Origin: Schaedlerella arabinosiphila
GTDB lineage: Bacteria > Bacillota > Clostridia > Lachnospirales > Lachnospiraceae
DNA length: 64,000 nucleotides
Reading direction: 5' to 3'
NCBI RefSeq assembly: GCF_003885045.1
Contig: NZ_RHJS01000002.1
Location: forward strand, 744,001 to 808,000
In this document: positions 1 to 8,169 of the stretch, one piece after another
How the letters are laid out: every line of letters begins with the position of its first letter
Position numbering within the stretch: the stretch's first letter is position 1
Program-made: the position numbers and the translations under genes
The notes under the pieces: generated by a model
The model's input: the letters and a program-made list of their open reading frames with translations, nothing else
What the model was told of the DNA's origin: nothing
Databases searched by the model: none

Positions 1-1421
1 CAGGCTGCGTAGGAAAAGGGGAGACCAACGAGAGCGGAGAAGAGATCACGGAGCTGACCTGGTACCAGGTGGGGGATTCCCAGAACGACGACCAGACGGT
101 CCTGGAAAAGGTGAACGAGTACACCCAGGAAAAGATCGGCGTAAAATTAAACATTGTAAAAGTAGGCTGGGGAGACTATAATCAGAAGATGCAGGTAGTC
201 ATCAATACCGGCGATGCATGGGATCTGTGCTTTACCTGTTCCTGGGCCAACGATTATCTTCAGAACGCCCAGAAGGGTGCATTTCTCGAGCTGGACGGCC
301 TGATCCAGGAGCAGGAAATGTACGAGCGGATCGACCCGCGTTTCTGGGAGGCGGCCAAGGTAGGCGGAGTGACCTACGGCGTGCCCAGTGAGAAGGAGAT
401 CGGAAACTGCCCCATGTGGGTATTTACCAAAGAATATGTAGACAAATACGACATCCCATATGAAGAGATCCATTCCCTGGAAGACTTAGAGCCCTGGCTT
501 AAGCTGATCAAGGAAAAAGAGCCGGATGTGGTGCCGCTGTATCTGACCAAAGACTATACGGCGCCTACCTATATGGATAAGATCCAGGACCCGGTGGGCA
601 TCGAATACGGAGACGATTCTCTGACCGTGAAAAATGTTTTCGAAACCGAGAGAATGAAATCCACCCTTGCAACCATGCGCAAATATTATACAGAAGGCTA
701 TATCAACAAAGACGCGGCTACCGCTTCCGACGACAAATCCATCAAGCGTTTTGTCACAAAGGGCGACGGCCAGCCATACGCGGAGCTGATCTGGGGCAAG
801 GACCTGGGGTATGAAGTGGTGGCTACCCAGATCATGGATACGAAGATCACCAATGCTTCTGCCAGAGGGGCGCTGACGGCTGTCAACAAAAATTCCGAGC
901 ATCCCGAAAAAGCCATTGCACTGCTCAACCTGATCAACACCGACGAATATCTGCGGAACCTGCTGAACTACGGAATCGAAGGCGTACACTGGGAGAAGGC
1001 GGAGCCGGACGCATCCGAGGTCGAGGCTGCAGAGGGAAAAGATTATGTCTATGACTTCAAGATCAAGCTGGACGAAGCGGCGAAAAAAGACTATTCTGTG
1101 CCTTACTGGGTGCAGGGAGGACTGTTCAACACCTATGTATTAGATAACGAGCCTCTGGACAAATGGGCAACCTTCAAGGAGTTCAACGATGCCTCCGAGG
1201 AAGCGCCGTCCTTTGGGTTCGACTTCGACCTGGACCCGGTCAGCACCCAGGTAGCGGGCTTCCGGAATGTCCTGGATGAATTTGGAAAATCCCTGTATAC
1301 AGGAAGCGTGGACCCGGAGGAATACCTTCCGCAGCTTCAGAAGAAGCTGGAGGCAACCGGCGTGCAGGACGTGATCGACGAGATGCAGAGCCAGATTGAT
1401 GAATGGAAGGACGGAAAGTAA
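1..1421 (+). CDS. ABC transporter sugar-binding lipoprotein (5' end outside window)
   Basis: The reading frame is open from base 3 and begins Gly-Cys-Val-Gly-Lys-Gly, which reads as the end of a lipobox plus the start of the mature lipoprotein, so the start codon and signal peptide lie left of the window. About 470 residues are visible. Body and size fit extracellular solute-binding proteins of family 1 type. The C-terminal third, ending in a charged helix with Gly-Ser-Val-Asp-Pro-Glu-Glu and a final Asp-Glu-Trp, resembles the DUF3502 tail of Firmicutes oligosaccharide binders. It should capture a sugar outside the membrane for an ABC importer whose permeases are probably further left. The isomerase and beta-mannosidase downstream suggest a manno-oligosaccharide or related ligand; that is inference. 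Confidence 0.85.
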   Translation, partial: GCVGKGETNESGEEITELTWYQVGDSQNDDQTVLEKVNEYTQEKIGVKLNIVKVGWGDYNQKMQVVINTGDAWDLCFTCSWANDYLQNAQKGAFLELDGLIQEQEMYERIDPRFWEAAKVGGVTYGVPSEKEIGNCPMWVFTKEYVDKYDIPYEEIHSLEDLEPWLKLIKEKEPDVVPLYLTKDYTAPTYMDKIQDPVGIEYGDDSLTVKNVFETERMKSTLATMRKYYTEGYINKDAATASDDKSIKRFVTKGDGQPYAELIWGKDLGYEVVATQIMDTKITNASARGALTAVNKNSEHPEKAIALLNLINTDEYLRNLLNYGIEGVHWEKAEPDASEVEAAEGKDYVYDFKIKLDEAAKKDYSVPYWVQGGLFNTYVLDNEPLDKWATFKEFNDASEEAPSFGFDFDLDPVSTQVAGFRNVLDEFGKSLYTGSVDPEEYLPQLQKKLEATGVQDVIDEMQSQIDEWKDGK

Positions 1422-1529
1422 AGCTGTTTCTTATAAGCGGCCGGCCCGGCCGTGAAAAACAACTGTAAATGCGCCGCTTCCGCTGAGACATGCGGGAGCG
1501 GTGAATTATGCGAGAGGAGCGATGGAACA

Positions 1530-2210
1530 ATGAAAAGAAGTGAGATCAACCAGGCCATCAAAGGCATGGAAGCGTTAATCAAGGAGCACGGCTTTGAGCT
1601 GCCCCCATTCTGTAAATGGACGCCCGGGGATTGGGCGGAGAAGAATCACGAATACGATGAGATCCGTGACAACATGCTGGGATGGGACATCACGGATTAC
1701 GGTCTTGGAAAATTTGACCAGGTAGGGTTTGCGCTGATCACCCTGCGGAACGGAAATTTAAAGATTGATAAATATACAAAGACCTACGCGGAAAAACTCT
1801 TGATGGTCAAGGAAGGCCAGATGGCGCCCATGCATTTCCACTGGAACAAGATGGAGGACATCATCAACCGGGGCGGCGGCAATGTTTTGATCACGGTCTA
1901 CAATTCCACGGAAAACGGGGAATTTGCGGATACCGACGTGAAGGTGAACTGCGACGGCAGGGAGTTTACCGTGCCTGCAGGGACTCAGGTTCGGCTGCAG
2001 CCGGGAGAGAGCATCACGGTCTATCCTTATATGTACCATGATTTCCATGTGGAAGAGGGAACCGGGGCGGTTCTTCTGGGAGAGGTCTCCATGTGCAACG
2101 ACGACGAAAACGACAACCGGTTCTACGAGCCCATCGGACGGTTCCCGGCCATCGAAGAGGACGAACCGGCGTACCGGCTGCTCTGCAACGAGTATCCGGC
2201 GGCAGAGTAA
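1530..2210 (+). CDS. D-lyxose/D-mannose ketol-isomerase (cupin)
   Basis: A 226-residue cupin matching the bacterial D-lyxose isomerase family, which interconverts D-lyxose and D-xylulose and in many members D-mannose and D-fructose. The metal site is visible as His102-x-His104 with Glu109 and a later His170 in a Met-Tyr-His segment, the usual His-His-Glu-His set for Mn/Co. The start ATG at 1530 follows GAGAGGAG; an in-frame start at 1452 is possible but its extra N-terminus (Cys-rich, low quality) looks like leader. It lies 109 nt after the binding-protein gene and before a beta-mannosidase, so converting released mannose to fructose is the natural role. The mannose preference is inferred from context. 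Confidence 0.85.
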   Translation: MKRSEINQAIKGMEALIKEHGFELPPFCKWTPGDWAEKNHEYDEIRDNMLGWDITDYGLGKFDQVGFALITLRNGNLKIDKYTKTYAEKLLMVKEGQMAPMHFHWNKMEDIINRGGGNVLITVYNSTENGEFADTDVKVNCDGREFTVPAGTQVRLQPGESITVYPYMYHDFHVEEGTGAVLLGEVSMCNDDENDNRFYEPIGRFPAIEEDEPAYRLLCNEYPAAE

Positions 2211-2248
2211 AGAAGGGGCCGGATGGATCACCGGACAGGCAAGCGATT

Positions 2249-2342
2249 CATATGTACGGTAAATTGGTCATAATCAGAAGGAAGTACATTTGTATGACAA
2301 ATTGATCGCAACCAGAAGGCAGTCAATTTGCTGTGCAAATTG
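2249..2342 (+). repeat. 38-bp tandem repeat with dyads before the mannosidase
   Basis: Units begin at 2249, 2287 and 2325 (third incomplete) with period exactly 38. AAATTG recurs at 2261, 2299 and 2337 and CAGAAGG twice. Each unit carries an AT-rich dyad; the last is perfect, CAATTTGC-TGT-GCAAATTG (2324-2342), and ends about 7 nt before the AGGGGAG ribosome binding site. This could be a repeated operator for a dimeric regulator or a leader hairpin that masks the ribosome binding site; neither is proven. Confidence 0.7.
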
Positions 2343-2363
2343 GTTTCAAAGGGGAGCAATGAT

Positions 2364-4901
2364 ATGGAAGTCATCACATTAGATAAAAACTGGAAAATGT
2401 GCCGGGTGGGCGATGAGAAGTGGCAGGAAGCGGCGGTTCCCGGATCGGTTTATACGGATCTGCTGAGAAATCACAGCATGGAGGACCCCTACTGGAAGGA
2501 CAACGAGGACCGCATCTGCGCCCTGATGGAATCCGACTACGAATACGTCTGCACGTTTGAGGGGCAGGAGACAGAAGGGTATTCCGAAGTGTTCCTGCGT
2601 TTTGAGGGGCTGGACACGGCGGCAGAACTTTTTCTCAACGACAGGCCGCTGGGAAAGGCCAACAACATGCACCGGACATGGGAATTTGATGCGGGCCTAT
2701 TGCTCCGCCGAAAGGAAGAAAACATTCTCAGAATCCGGTTTGGCTCCCCGCTGAAATACATTGCGCAGGCTTATGAAAAATATGGAAATATCGGAAACGA
2801 AGATACCTATGAGGGCTTCATGCATCTGCGGAAGGCGCATTATATGTTTGGATGGGACTGGGGGGCGCACCTTCCCGATGCGGGAATCTTCCGTCCGGTC
2901 CGCCTGTGCAAGGTGAAAAAAGGGCGCATCGACAGCGTCCGGATCAGCCAGACCCATCTGGACGGGCGCTGTATTCTGGACTTTGACGCGGAGTACCTGA
3001 CCGATGATCCGGAAAACTGCAGCATTCGGATTCGGGTCAATGCGCCGGAGACAGGGCAGACAGAAATTATGGGATCAACGGGGGATGTTCAGAGCGGGAG
3101 CATGGAATCGCCGGACGAACGTCAGAGAAAAACCGGAGATCTGCGGGAAAGAAAACAGTATGAGACGATCCTCTCCCCTGAAGGAAAAGGGCAGATCGTG
3201 ATCGAGAACCCACAGCTCTGGTGGGTTAGCGGCCTGGGCGGACAGCCTTTATATGAAGTGGAAGCGACCCTTTTCTATAGAGGGACAGAGGTGGATTTGT
3301 GGAAGCGGCGGATCGGTCTGCGCAGCATGACGGTACAGCGGGAAAAAGATGCCTGGGGAGAAAGCTTTGCCCACGTGATCAACGGAAAACCATTTTTCGC
3401 CATGGGGGCGGACTACATCCCGGAGGAGCATCTTCTGGGGAACAGAAGCCCTGAAAAGACCCGACGCCTGCTGGAAGACTGCAAGCTGGCCAACTTCAAT
3501 GTGATCCGCGTCTGGGGCGGCGGCTTTTACCCCGACGACTGGTTTTACGATCTCTGCGACGAGCTGGGGCTGGCAGTCTGGCAGGACTTCATGTTCGCCT
3601 GCTCGGTATACGAGCTGACGCCGGAATTTGAGGAAAATATCACACAGGAGTTCATTGATAACGTGAAGCGGATTCGCCACCATGCCTGTCTGGCGCTGTG
3701 GTGCGGCAACAATGAGATGGAAATGTTTGTGGAGGAACGGTGCTGGGTGACAAAACCAACGGAAGTGCGGGATTACCTGTTCATGTACGAACGGATCATT
3801 CCCGGAATCCTGAAAAAACAGGATCCCCAGACCTTTTACTGGCCCGCAAGCCCCTCCTCAGGCGGTTCCTTTGACAACCCCAACGACCCGGACCGGGGGG
3901 ACGTGCATTACTGGGAAGTATGGCACGGAAACAAGCCCTTTTCCGAGTACAGAAAGCACTATTTCCGGTACGCGTCGGAGTTTGGATTCCAGTCGTTTCC
4001 CTGCAAAAAGACCATCGAAACCTTTACCGACGATCCCCGGGACTGGAATATTTTTTCCTATATTATGGAGAAGCACCAGAGAAATTACGGTGCAAACGGA
4101 AAGATCATGAATTATCTCCAGCAGACCTACCGTTATCCTACAAGCTTCGAGGACGTTCTGTATGCCTCCCAGCTTCTGCAGGCAGACGCCATCCGCTACG
4201 GGGTGGAGCATTTCCGGAGAAACCGGGGCCGGTGCATGGGGGCCATTTACTGGCAGCTCAACGACTGCTGGCCGGTCATTTCCTGGTCCTCCATCGATTA
4301 CTGCGGAAGGTGGAAGGCACTGCACTATTATGCAAAACGGTTTTTTGCGCCGGTGCTGATATCCTGCCAGGAAGAAAGCTGGCTCACCCAGGAAGCCAAC
4401 ATGAACCGGCAGCATTTCGCATTTGAAAAATCCATCCGGCTCAATGTGGCGAATGAAACGCTCCAGGACAGGCAGGTGCTTGTCCGCTGGAACCTGAGAA
4501 ACGCATCCGGCGAAAGCCTGCGCGAAGAGCAGAAGGAAGTGCTGGTTCCCGCGCTGTCCGCGGTGTGGCTGGAAAAAACGGAACTGCCGGAGACAGACGT
4601 ATTTACCCAGTACGTGAGCTATGAGGCATGGACAGGCGGGGAAGTGGTTTCGGAGGGGACGGTGATCTTCTCCTATCCGAAGTATTTTCGATATGAAGAT
4701 CCCAGGCTTTCCCTGGAAACCGATGGGAAATTCATCACGGTCTCGGCCGCGGCCTATGCAAAGAGTGTGGAGATCCAGAATGAAGCGGAGGATCTGGTGC
4801 TGTCGGATAACTACTTTGACTTAAACGGCGGCAGCAGGACGGTGGAGATCCTGAGAGGGGAAGCGAAGGGGCTGCGGGTGCGGAGCGTGTATGATCTGTA
4901 G
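2364..4901 (+). CDS. beta-mannosidase, GH2
   Basis: An 845-residue glycoside hydrolase family 2 enzyme, close to the usual 820-870 residues of beta-mannosidases. Domain order is N-terminal jelly roll, immunoglobulin-like domain (about 190-310), TIM barrel (about 320-640) and C-terminal beta domains. The acid/base is Glu451 in Gly-Asn-Asn-Glu and the nucleophile Glu539 in Ser-Glu-Phe-Gly-Phe-Gln-Ser, the form typical of beta-mannosidases rather than beta-galactosidases. There is no signal peptide, so it acts in the cytoplasm on imported oligosaccharides. The ATG at 2364 follows AAGGGGAG at good spacing; an upstream TTG at 2328 falls inside the tandem repeat and is less likely. It completes a mannoside-use set with the two genes before it. 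Confidence 0.92.
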   Translation: MEVITLDKNWKMCRVGDEKWQEAAVPGSVYTDLLRNHSMEDPYWKDNEDRICALMESDYEYVCTFEGQETEGYSEVFLRFEGLDTAAELFLNDRPLGKANNMHRTWEFDAGLLLRRKEENILRIRFGSPLKYIAQAYEKYGNIGNEDTYEGFMHLRKAHYMFGWDWGAHLPDAGIFRPVRLCKVKKGRIDSVRISQTHLDGRCILDFDAEYLTDDPENCSIRIRVNAPETGQTEIMGSTGDVQSGSMESPDERQRKTGDLRERKQYETILSPEGKGQIVIENPQLWWVSGLGGQPLYEVEATLFYRGTEVDLWKRRIGLRSMTVQREKDAWGESFAHVINGKPFFAMGADYIPEEHLLGNRSPEKTRRLLEDCKLANFNVIRVWGGGFYPDDWFYDLCDELGLAVWQDFMFACSVYELTPEFEENITQEFIDNVKRIRHHACLALWCGNNEMEMFVEERCWVTKPTEVRDYLFMYERIIPGILKKQDPQTFYWPASPSSGGSFDNPNDPDRGDVHYWEVWHGNKPFSEYRKHYFRYASEFGFQSFPCKKTIETFTDDPRDWNIFSYIMEKHQRNYGANGKIMNYLQQTYRYPTSFEDVLYASQLLQADAIRYGVEHFRRNRGRCMGAIYWQLNDCWPVISWSSIDYCGRWKALHYYAKRFFAPVLISCQEESWLTQEANMNRQHFAFEKSIRLNVANETLQDRQVLVRWNLRNASGESLREEQKEVLVPALSAVWLEKTELPETDVFTQYVSYEAWTGGEVVSEGTVIFSYPKYFRYEDPRLSLETDGKFITVSAAAYAKSVEIQNEAEDLVLSDNYFDLNGGSRTVEILRGEAKGLRVRSVYDL

Positions 4902-4903
4902 AG

Positions 4904-4948
4904 GTTACTGTTCACGGTGTCGTGCACCTATTGCACGGCATCCGGGCA
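4904..4948. repeat. Half copy of dispersed palindromic repeat
   Basis: GTTACTGTTCACGGTGTCG then GTGCAC...TTGCACGGCATCCGG. It is nearly the reverse complement of 7587-7630 and is related to 18029-18063. It lies 3 nt after the mannosidase stop codon and can form its own GTGCA/TGCAC hairpin. Probably a non-coding interspersed repeat. Confidence 0.7.
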
Positions 4949-5050
4949 AAATGAAGGTATGCTATTGTTTTTTTGATTCTGAGAACGTATACTATAGTCA
5001 GTATAAAGAGATTCAACGAACAGGCGTGGTCGTATTCAGGAGGTGAGGGC

Positions 5051-5566
5051 ATGTGCGATATCCGATTTTTTAAATCAGCATATCATTGTTATGATGTTGC
5101 TGCAAATCTTCTGAAATTTTATGAGCAGGATGAACTGTATCTAAATGATGTTGCGTATAATCTGCAGCAATGTATAGAAAAAACACTGAAAGCATTTCTG
5201 GAGTGCAGGGGAGTGACCGTCCCGCAGACTCACAGCATCCGCAAGCTGATCTCTATGTCAAAAAATAATGGATCGGTCATCATCATAACAGACTGGATCA
5301 TACAGAATCAATATGAAATAGAAACATGGAAAGCAGATACCCGATGTGATTTTGATATCAGCCTTGAACTGGGACGGATTCGGCAAGGGCTGGAGGAAGT
5401 AAAAAGGTTTTTGGACATCAACCACATGAGTGATAAATTAAATCCGGAACTGACGGAGGAAATGAAGGAGAAGCTGAGGACGAAAATGCCGAAAAACCTT
5501 GTGATACACGACAATTTTGAGTGGAATTGTTATTATAGTATTTTTAAGAAGCAGCTATACCTTTAA
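5051..5566 (+). CDS. HEPN-domain protein
   Basis: A 171-residue mostly helical protein. Residues 5-125 resemble the HEPN superfamily: a helix pair with a Tyr-Asn-Leu-Gln-Gln-Cys-Ile-Glu-Lys core, then Thr-His-Ser-Ile-Arg-Lys-Leu. The spacing between Arg and His does not match the Arg-x4-6-His ribonuclease motif of HEPN toxins, so it is more like the non-nuclease HEPN proteins that pair with minimal nucleotidyltransferases. No nucleotidyltransferase gene is adjacent. ATG 5051 follows AGGAGG at 7 nt. A Shine-Dalgarno-less start at 4973 is unlikely. The gene is more AT-rich than its neighbours, consistent with acquisition. The biological role is unknown. Confidence 0.65.
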   Translation: MCDIRFFKSAYHCYDVAANLLKFYEQDELYLNDVAYNLQQCIEKTLKAFLECRGVTVPQTHSIRKLISMSKNNGSVIIITDWIIQNQYEIETWKADTRCDFDISLELGRIRQGLEEVKRFLDINHMSDKLNPELTEEMKEKLRTKMPKNLVIHDNFEWNCYYSIFKKQLYL

Positions 5567-5660
5567 TATACATCTGAAATAGAATCACAGCTTTCTGACA
5601 TTATTTCGGTCAGTGAGGCAATAGAGGAAGCGCCTCAGTCTGCCTTGTGTGCTCCAGCGT

Positions 5661-5687
5661 AAGTGTGCGTTAAGACGCACACTTTTT
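5661..5687 (+). terminator. Rho-independent terminator
   Basis: AAGTGTGCGT-TAAG-ACGCACACTT followed by T residues; a 10-bp perfect stem 95 nt after the HEPN gene. The same GTGTGCGT stem occurs at 10243-10269. It could also stop the leftward MATE transcript only weakly, since the other side is less U-rich. Confidence 0.85.
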
Positions 5688-5769
5688 CTGCATAGAGTAC
5701 CAGGCGGGCGTACGCAATATGACCGGAAACAGCATACGGCACAATCCGGAATGCTGACGGGTATATCTT

Positions 5770-7119
5770 TCAGGCGCGTTCCAGCCCGTGTATCCAGTCT
5801 GACTTACGGTAATAAATCAGGAATGTCATAGAACTCAGAGCCCAGGTAAGGGGGTAAGCCCAGAAAATCATTTTCATTTCCGGGATGATCCGAACCGCGA
5901 TCGTAATATAAGTGATCCGCACGATACACCAGAAGATCAGCATAATCACCATCGGTACGACAGACTTCCCGGCTCCCCGCAGGATTCCCGCCATACAGTG
6001 GGAAAACGCAAGCAGAAAGAAGAAAAATGCCTCCGTGCGCGCCTGGGCTGCCCCGAAGGCAATGACCTCGGGGGTGCTGTTGAATGCGGTGATCAGCCAG
6101 GGGGCACAGACATAGATCAGCAGGCCGATCAGTTCCGCGATGATCGTTGTGCAGAAGATACAGAATACAGCGCCCCGTTTTGCGCGGTCGTACTGCTTTG
6201 CACCCAGGTTCTGGCTGATGAAGGTGGTGAGAGCCAGGGAAAAGCAGGTGATCGGCAGGAACACAAACCCCTGGATCTTTGAGTAGGCGCCGCATCCGGC
6301 CACCGCCATAGGGCCGAACTGGTTGATATTGGCCTGGACGAATACATTTGCAACGGAAATAATGGAATTTTGGAAGCCCGCGGGAATCCCGTTTTCCAGA
6401 ATCTGCCGCAAAATTTCTTTGTTCAATTTGATTTTTCCAGGCTCCAGCCGGAATGCCTCCGGGCTTTTCATGAGCTGGCGCAGGCACAAAAACGCGCTGA
6501 TAAACTGGGAGATCACGGTAGCCAGCGCGGCGGCTCCCACGTCAAAACGAAATACGCCGATCAGGATCAGATCCAGAAGGACGTTGACGACGGAGGAGAT
6601 CACGAGGTAGATCAGCGGATGACGGCTGTCCCCTACGGACTGCAGTATCCCGACAAAAAAGTTGTACATCACGAAGGCCAGCGATCCGGAAAAATAGATC
6701 CGAAAATATGTAATGGAGCTGGGCAGAACTTCAGCCGGAGTCCCCATAAGTACCAGGATCTGCGGCGCGGCAAAGATGCCGATGAAGGTCAGCAGCAGAC
6801 CGCAGATCAAACCGAAGGCCGCGGTAGTATGGATGGACAGCCGGAGCTGTTCCATATTCCGCGCGCCGAAATGTTTGGCAATGACAACCCCGGCCCCGAT
6901 GGAGATTCCATTGAAAAAGCCGACCATCAGAAAAATCAGGCTGCCGGAAGAACTGACTGCGGCAAGAGCGGCATTTCCGATAAAATTGCCGACGATCAGA
7001 GAATCCGCCGCATTATAAAGTTGCTGAAAAAGGTTTCCCCAAAAAAGGGGAAACGCAAATGTAACAATACGTTTCCCGATAGAACCCTCTGTCATAAGCG
7101 TAAATGAAGAATCTGACAT
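5770..7119 (-). CDS. MATE family efflux transporter
   Basis: A 449-residue polytopic membrane protein of the multidrug and toxic compound extrusion superfamily: 12 predicted membrane segments in two homologous halves, and an N-terminal half reading Phe-Pro-Leu-Phe-Trp-Gly-Asn-Leu-Phe-Gln-Gln-Leu-Tyr-Asn-Ala-Ala-Asp-Ser, which is characteristic of this family. It would exchange cationic drugs or metabolites for H+ or Na+. The chosen ATG at 7119 follows GGAGG with 8 nt spacing; the upstream in-frame ATGs at 7161 and 7194 lack a good site and lie within a conserved upstream motif. It is transcribed alone, leftward. Substrate unknown. Confidence 0.9.
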   Translation of the reverse strand: MSDSSFTLMTEGSIGKRIVTFAFPLFWGNLFQQLYNAADSLIVGNFIGNAALAAVSSSGSLIFLMVGFFNGISIGAGVVIAKHFGARNMEQLRLSIHTTAAFGLICGLLLTFIGIFAAPQILVLMGTPAEVLPSSITYFRIYFSGSLAFVMYNFFVGILQSVGDSRHPLIYLVISSVVNVLLDLILIGVFRFDVGAAALATVISQFISAFLCLRQLMKSPEAFRLEPGKIKLNKEILRQILENGIPAGFQNSIISVANVFVQANINQFGPMAVAGCGAYSKIQGFVFLPITCFSLALTTFISQNLGAKQYDRAKRGAVFCIFCTTIIAELIGLLIYVCAPWLITAFNSTPEVIAFGAAQARTEAFFFFLLAFSHCMAGILRGAGKSVVPMVIMLIFWCIVRITYITIAVRIIPEMKMIFWAYPLTWALSSMTFLIYYRKSDWIHGLERA

Positions 7120-7160
7120 GACAGGAACCTCCGCTTCATAATTTAATGGTATGTAATTCA

Positions 7161-7206
7161 TAAAGTACACCCAAGGGCGTCCCGTTATGGCCATTCGGCC
7201 GTTTCA
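7161..7206 (-). promoter_or_regulatory. Conserved upstream motif shared with the Agr regulator leader
   Basis: On the plus strand this reads CCCAAGGG...CCC...ATGGCCA...CGGC.GTTT, matching 59810-59856 with a single one-base shift. It lies about 40-85 nt upstream of the MATE start. The shared blocks suggest a protein-binding site or a structured leader; the function is unknown. Confidence 0.45.
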
Positions 7207-7277
7207 TAAAGTATAGGACATTGAAGATAGAAAATCAAGTGGCTGGCATGAAATATAAAAAACAGTGAAGGTTATGC

Positions 7278-7630
7278 GTTACATGTCACACCCCGACCAA
7301 TCACCACGCTGATTGGTCGGGAGGATGCACATAAAAGCTGGTATTCAGGCCGCCCATTGCCGAAGGCAATTTTAAATGGCGGCCTGAGTTACAGGGCACG
7401 CCTGGTCAAGGTGTGACCTGTAACGGTTATGCGTTACTGTTCACACCCTGACCGGGTGCTCACAGTAACGGCATCCAGCCCATTGAAAAGCCGCCTCTCG
7501 GCGGTCCTAAGCGCCAGCGACGCTTGTTTAGGACGGACCGGAACGGAGTGTAGACGGGCTGGATGCCCGCCCCATCACTGAATTGGCCGGATGCCGTGCA
7601 GCAAGTGCACGACACCGTGTGAACTGTAAC
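7278..7630. repeat. Two nested palindromic repeat units
   Basis: Unit 1 is closed by GTTACATGTCACACC (7278-7292) and GGTGTGACCTGTAAC (7410-7424) and contains CCGACCAATCA/TGATTGGTCGG (7293-7320) and a GGCCGCC/GGCGGCC stem. Unit 2 is closed by GTTACTGTTCACACC (7433-7447) and GTGTGAACTGTAAC (7617-7630) and contains CATCCAGCCC/GGGCTGGATG (7472-7565) around a CCTAAGCG/CGCTTGTTTAGG hairpin. No protein is encoded. The same terminal motifs recur at 4904, 18029 and 31971, so this is a dispersed family, probably non-autonomous. Confidence 0.75.
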
Positions 7631-7669
7631 TTAGGAAGTCCGCATTCGATAAAATGGACGTTATATGAG

Positions 7670-7698
7670 TTGTCAGAAGTAAATAGATATGGTAGAAT
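7670..7698 (+). promoter_or_regulatory. Promoter of the type I toxin mRNA
   Basis: -35 TTGTCA (7670-7675), a 17-nt spacer and -10 TAGAAT (7693-7698), giving a start near 7705 and a leader of about 70 nt before the toxin. The leader's AAGAAAACAACCG is complementary to CGGTTGTTTTCTT near 7962-7974. Confidence 0.75.
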
Positions 7699-7773
7699 AC
7701 GGAATTAAGAAAACAACCGTGTTGCAGGGTGGCTGACCTTCATTTTATTTTACATAGAATGGGGGTGGTGCTG

Positions 7774-7866
7774 ATGGACAAGAAACCTTTCGATTTCAAA
7801 GACCTGATAGCCATTGGGATGTTCATTTTAGCATTGCTGACATTCGTTTTTACGTTTTGTCGATAA
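7774..7866 (+). CDS. Small hydrophobic type I toxin (holin-like)
   Basis: A 30-residue peptide with start Met-Asp-Lys-Lys-Pro-Phe-Asp, one membrane helix (about residues 11-28, Leu-Ile-Ala-Ile-Gly-Met-Phe-Ile-Leu-Ala-Leu-Leu) and a C-terminal Cys-Arg. ATG 7774 follows GGGGGTGG. This form resembles the Firmicutes 'putative holin-like toxin' peptides of type I toxin-antitoxin systems, which damage the membrane when translated freely. Its own promoter, a long structured 3' part and a convergent antisense RNA promoter all fit that class. Family identity is by resemblance; toxicity is inferred. Confidence 0.75.
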   Translation: MDKKPFDFKDLIAIGMFILALLTFVFTFCR

Positions 7867-7879
7867 TGTTTTAAAGCAT

Positions 7880-7978
7880 AGAAAAACCACCCTCATACTT
7901 TGACCGGGTATCGGGTGGCATTTTCTATGTAACCTTAGTATTTGGTCAACCCCTTGTGGGCGGTTGTTTTCTTTTACA
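7880..7978 (-). ncRNA. Antisense RNA antitoxin (about 100 nt)
   Basis: Predicted from a strong leftward promoter at 7985-8013 and a leftward intrinsic terminator in which CCACCC and GGGTGG enclose about 20 nt and are followed by TTTTT (7882-7886). The RNA would be fully complementary to the 3' part of the toxin mRNA and ends just short of the toxin stop codon, the layout of txpA/RatA-like systems. It should block translation or trigger duplex cleavage; that is inference from architecture. Confidence 0.65.
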
Positions 7979-7984
7979 GATATG

Positions 7985-8013
7985 ATTATAACATTGTTTC
8001 GTTCACTTGTAAA
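7985..8013 (-). promoter_or_regulatory. Promoter of the antisense antitoxin RNA
   Basis: On the minus strand: -35 TTTACA (8008-8013), a 17-nt spacer and a consensus -10 TATAAT (7985-7990). It is closer to consensus than the toxin promoter, as expected for an antitoxin made in excess. Confidence 0.75.
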
Positions 8014-8036
8014 TAATTAGTTCAATATGTTCAATA

Positions 8037-8093
8037 TTTCGGCAAACTGAACTGTACACCTGTAATACACAAAATAGTTGAACAATGCCGAAA
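8037..8093. promoter_or_regulatory. Inverted repeat upstream of the LytTR regulator
   Basis: TTTCGGCA (8037-8044) and TGCCGAAA (8086-8093) are separated by 41 nt in the region between the antitoxin promoter and the response regulator gene. This may be a regulator site. No clear promoter was identified inside it. Confidence 0.3.
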
Positions 8094-8169
8094 ATAGAGG
8101 GCTTTCACAAAAAGTATGTTCTTCTATAGGAAACGGCAGGCAGTCATCATGTGAAAAAAGGAGTAAAAA

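Noticed and set aside
7472..7565. Structured RNA or riboswitch candidate in the nested palindrome
   Set aside because: No match to riboswitch cores I know, and its ends recur as dispersed repeats, so a repeat unit explains it better.
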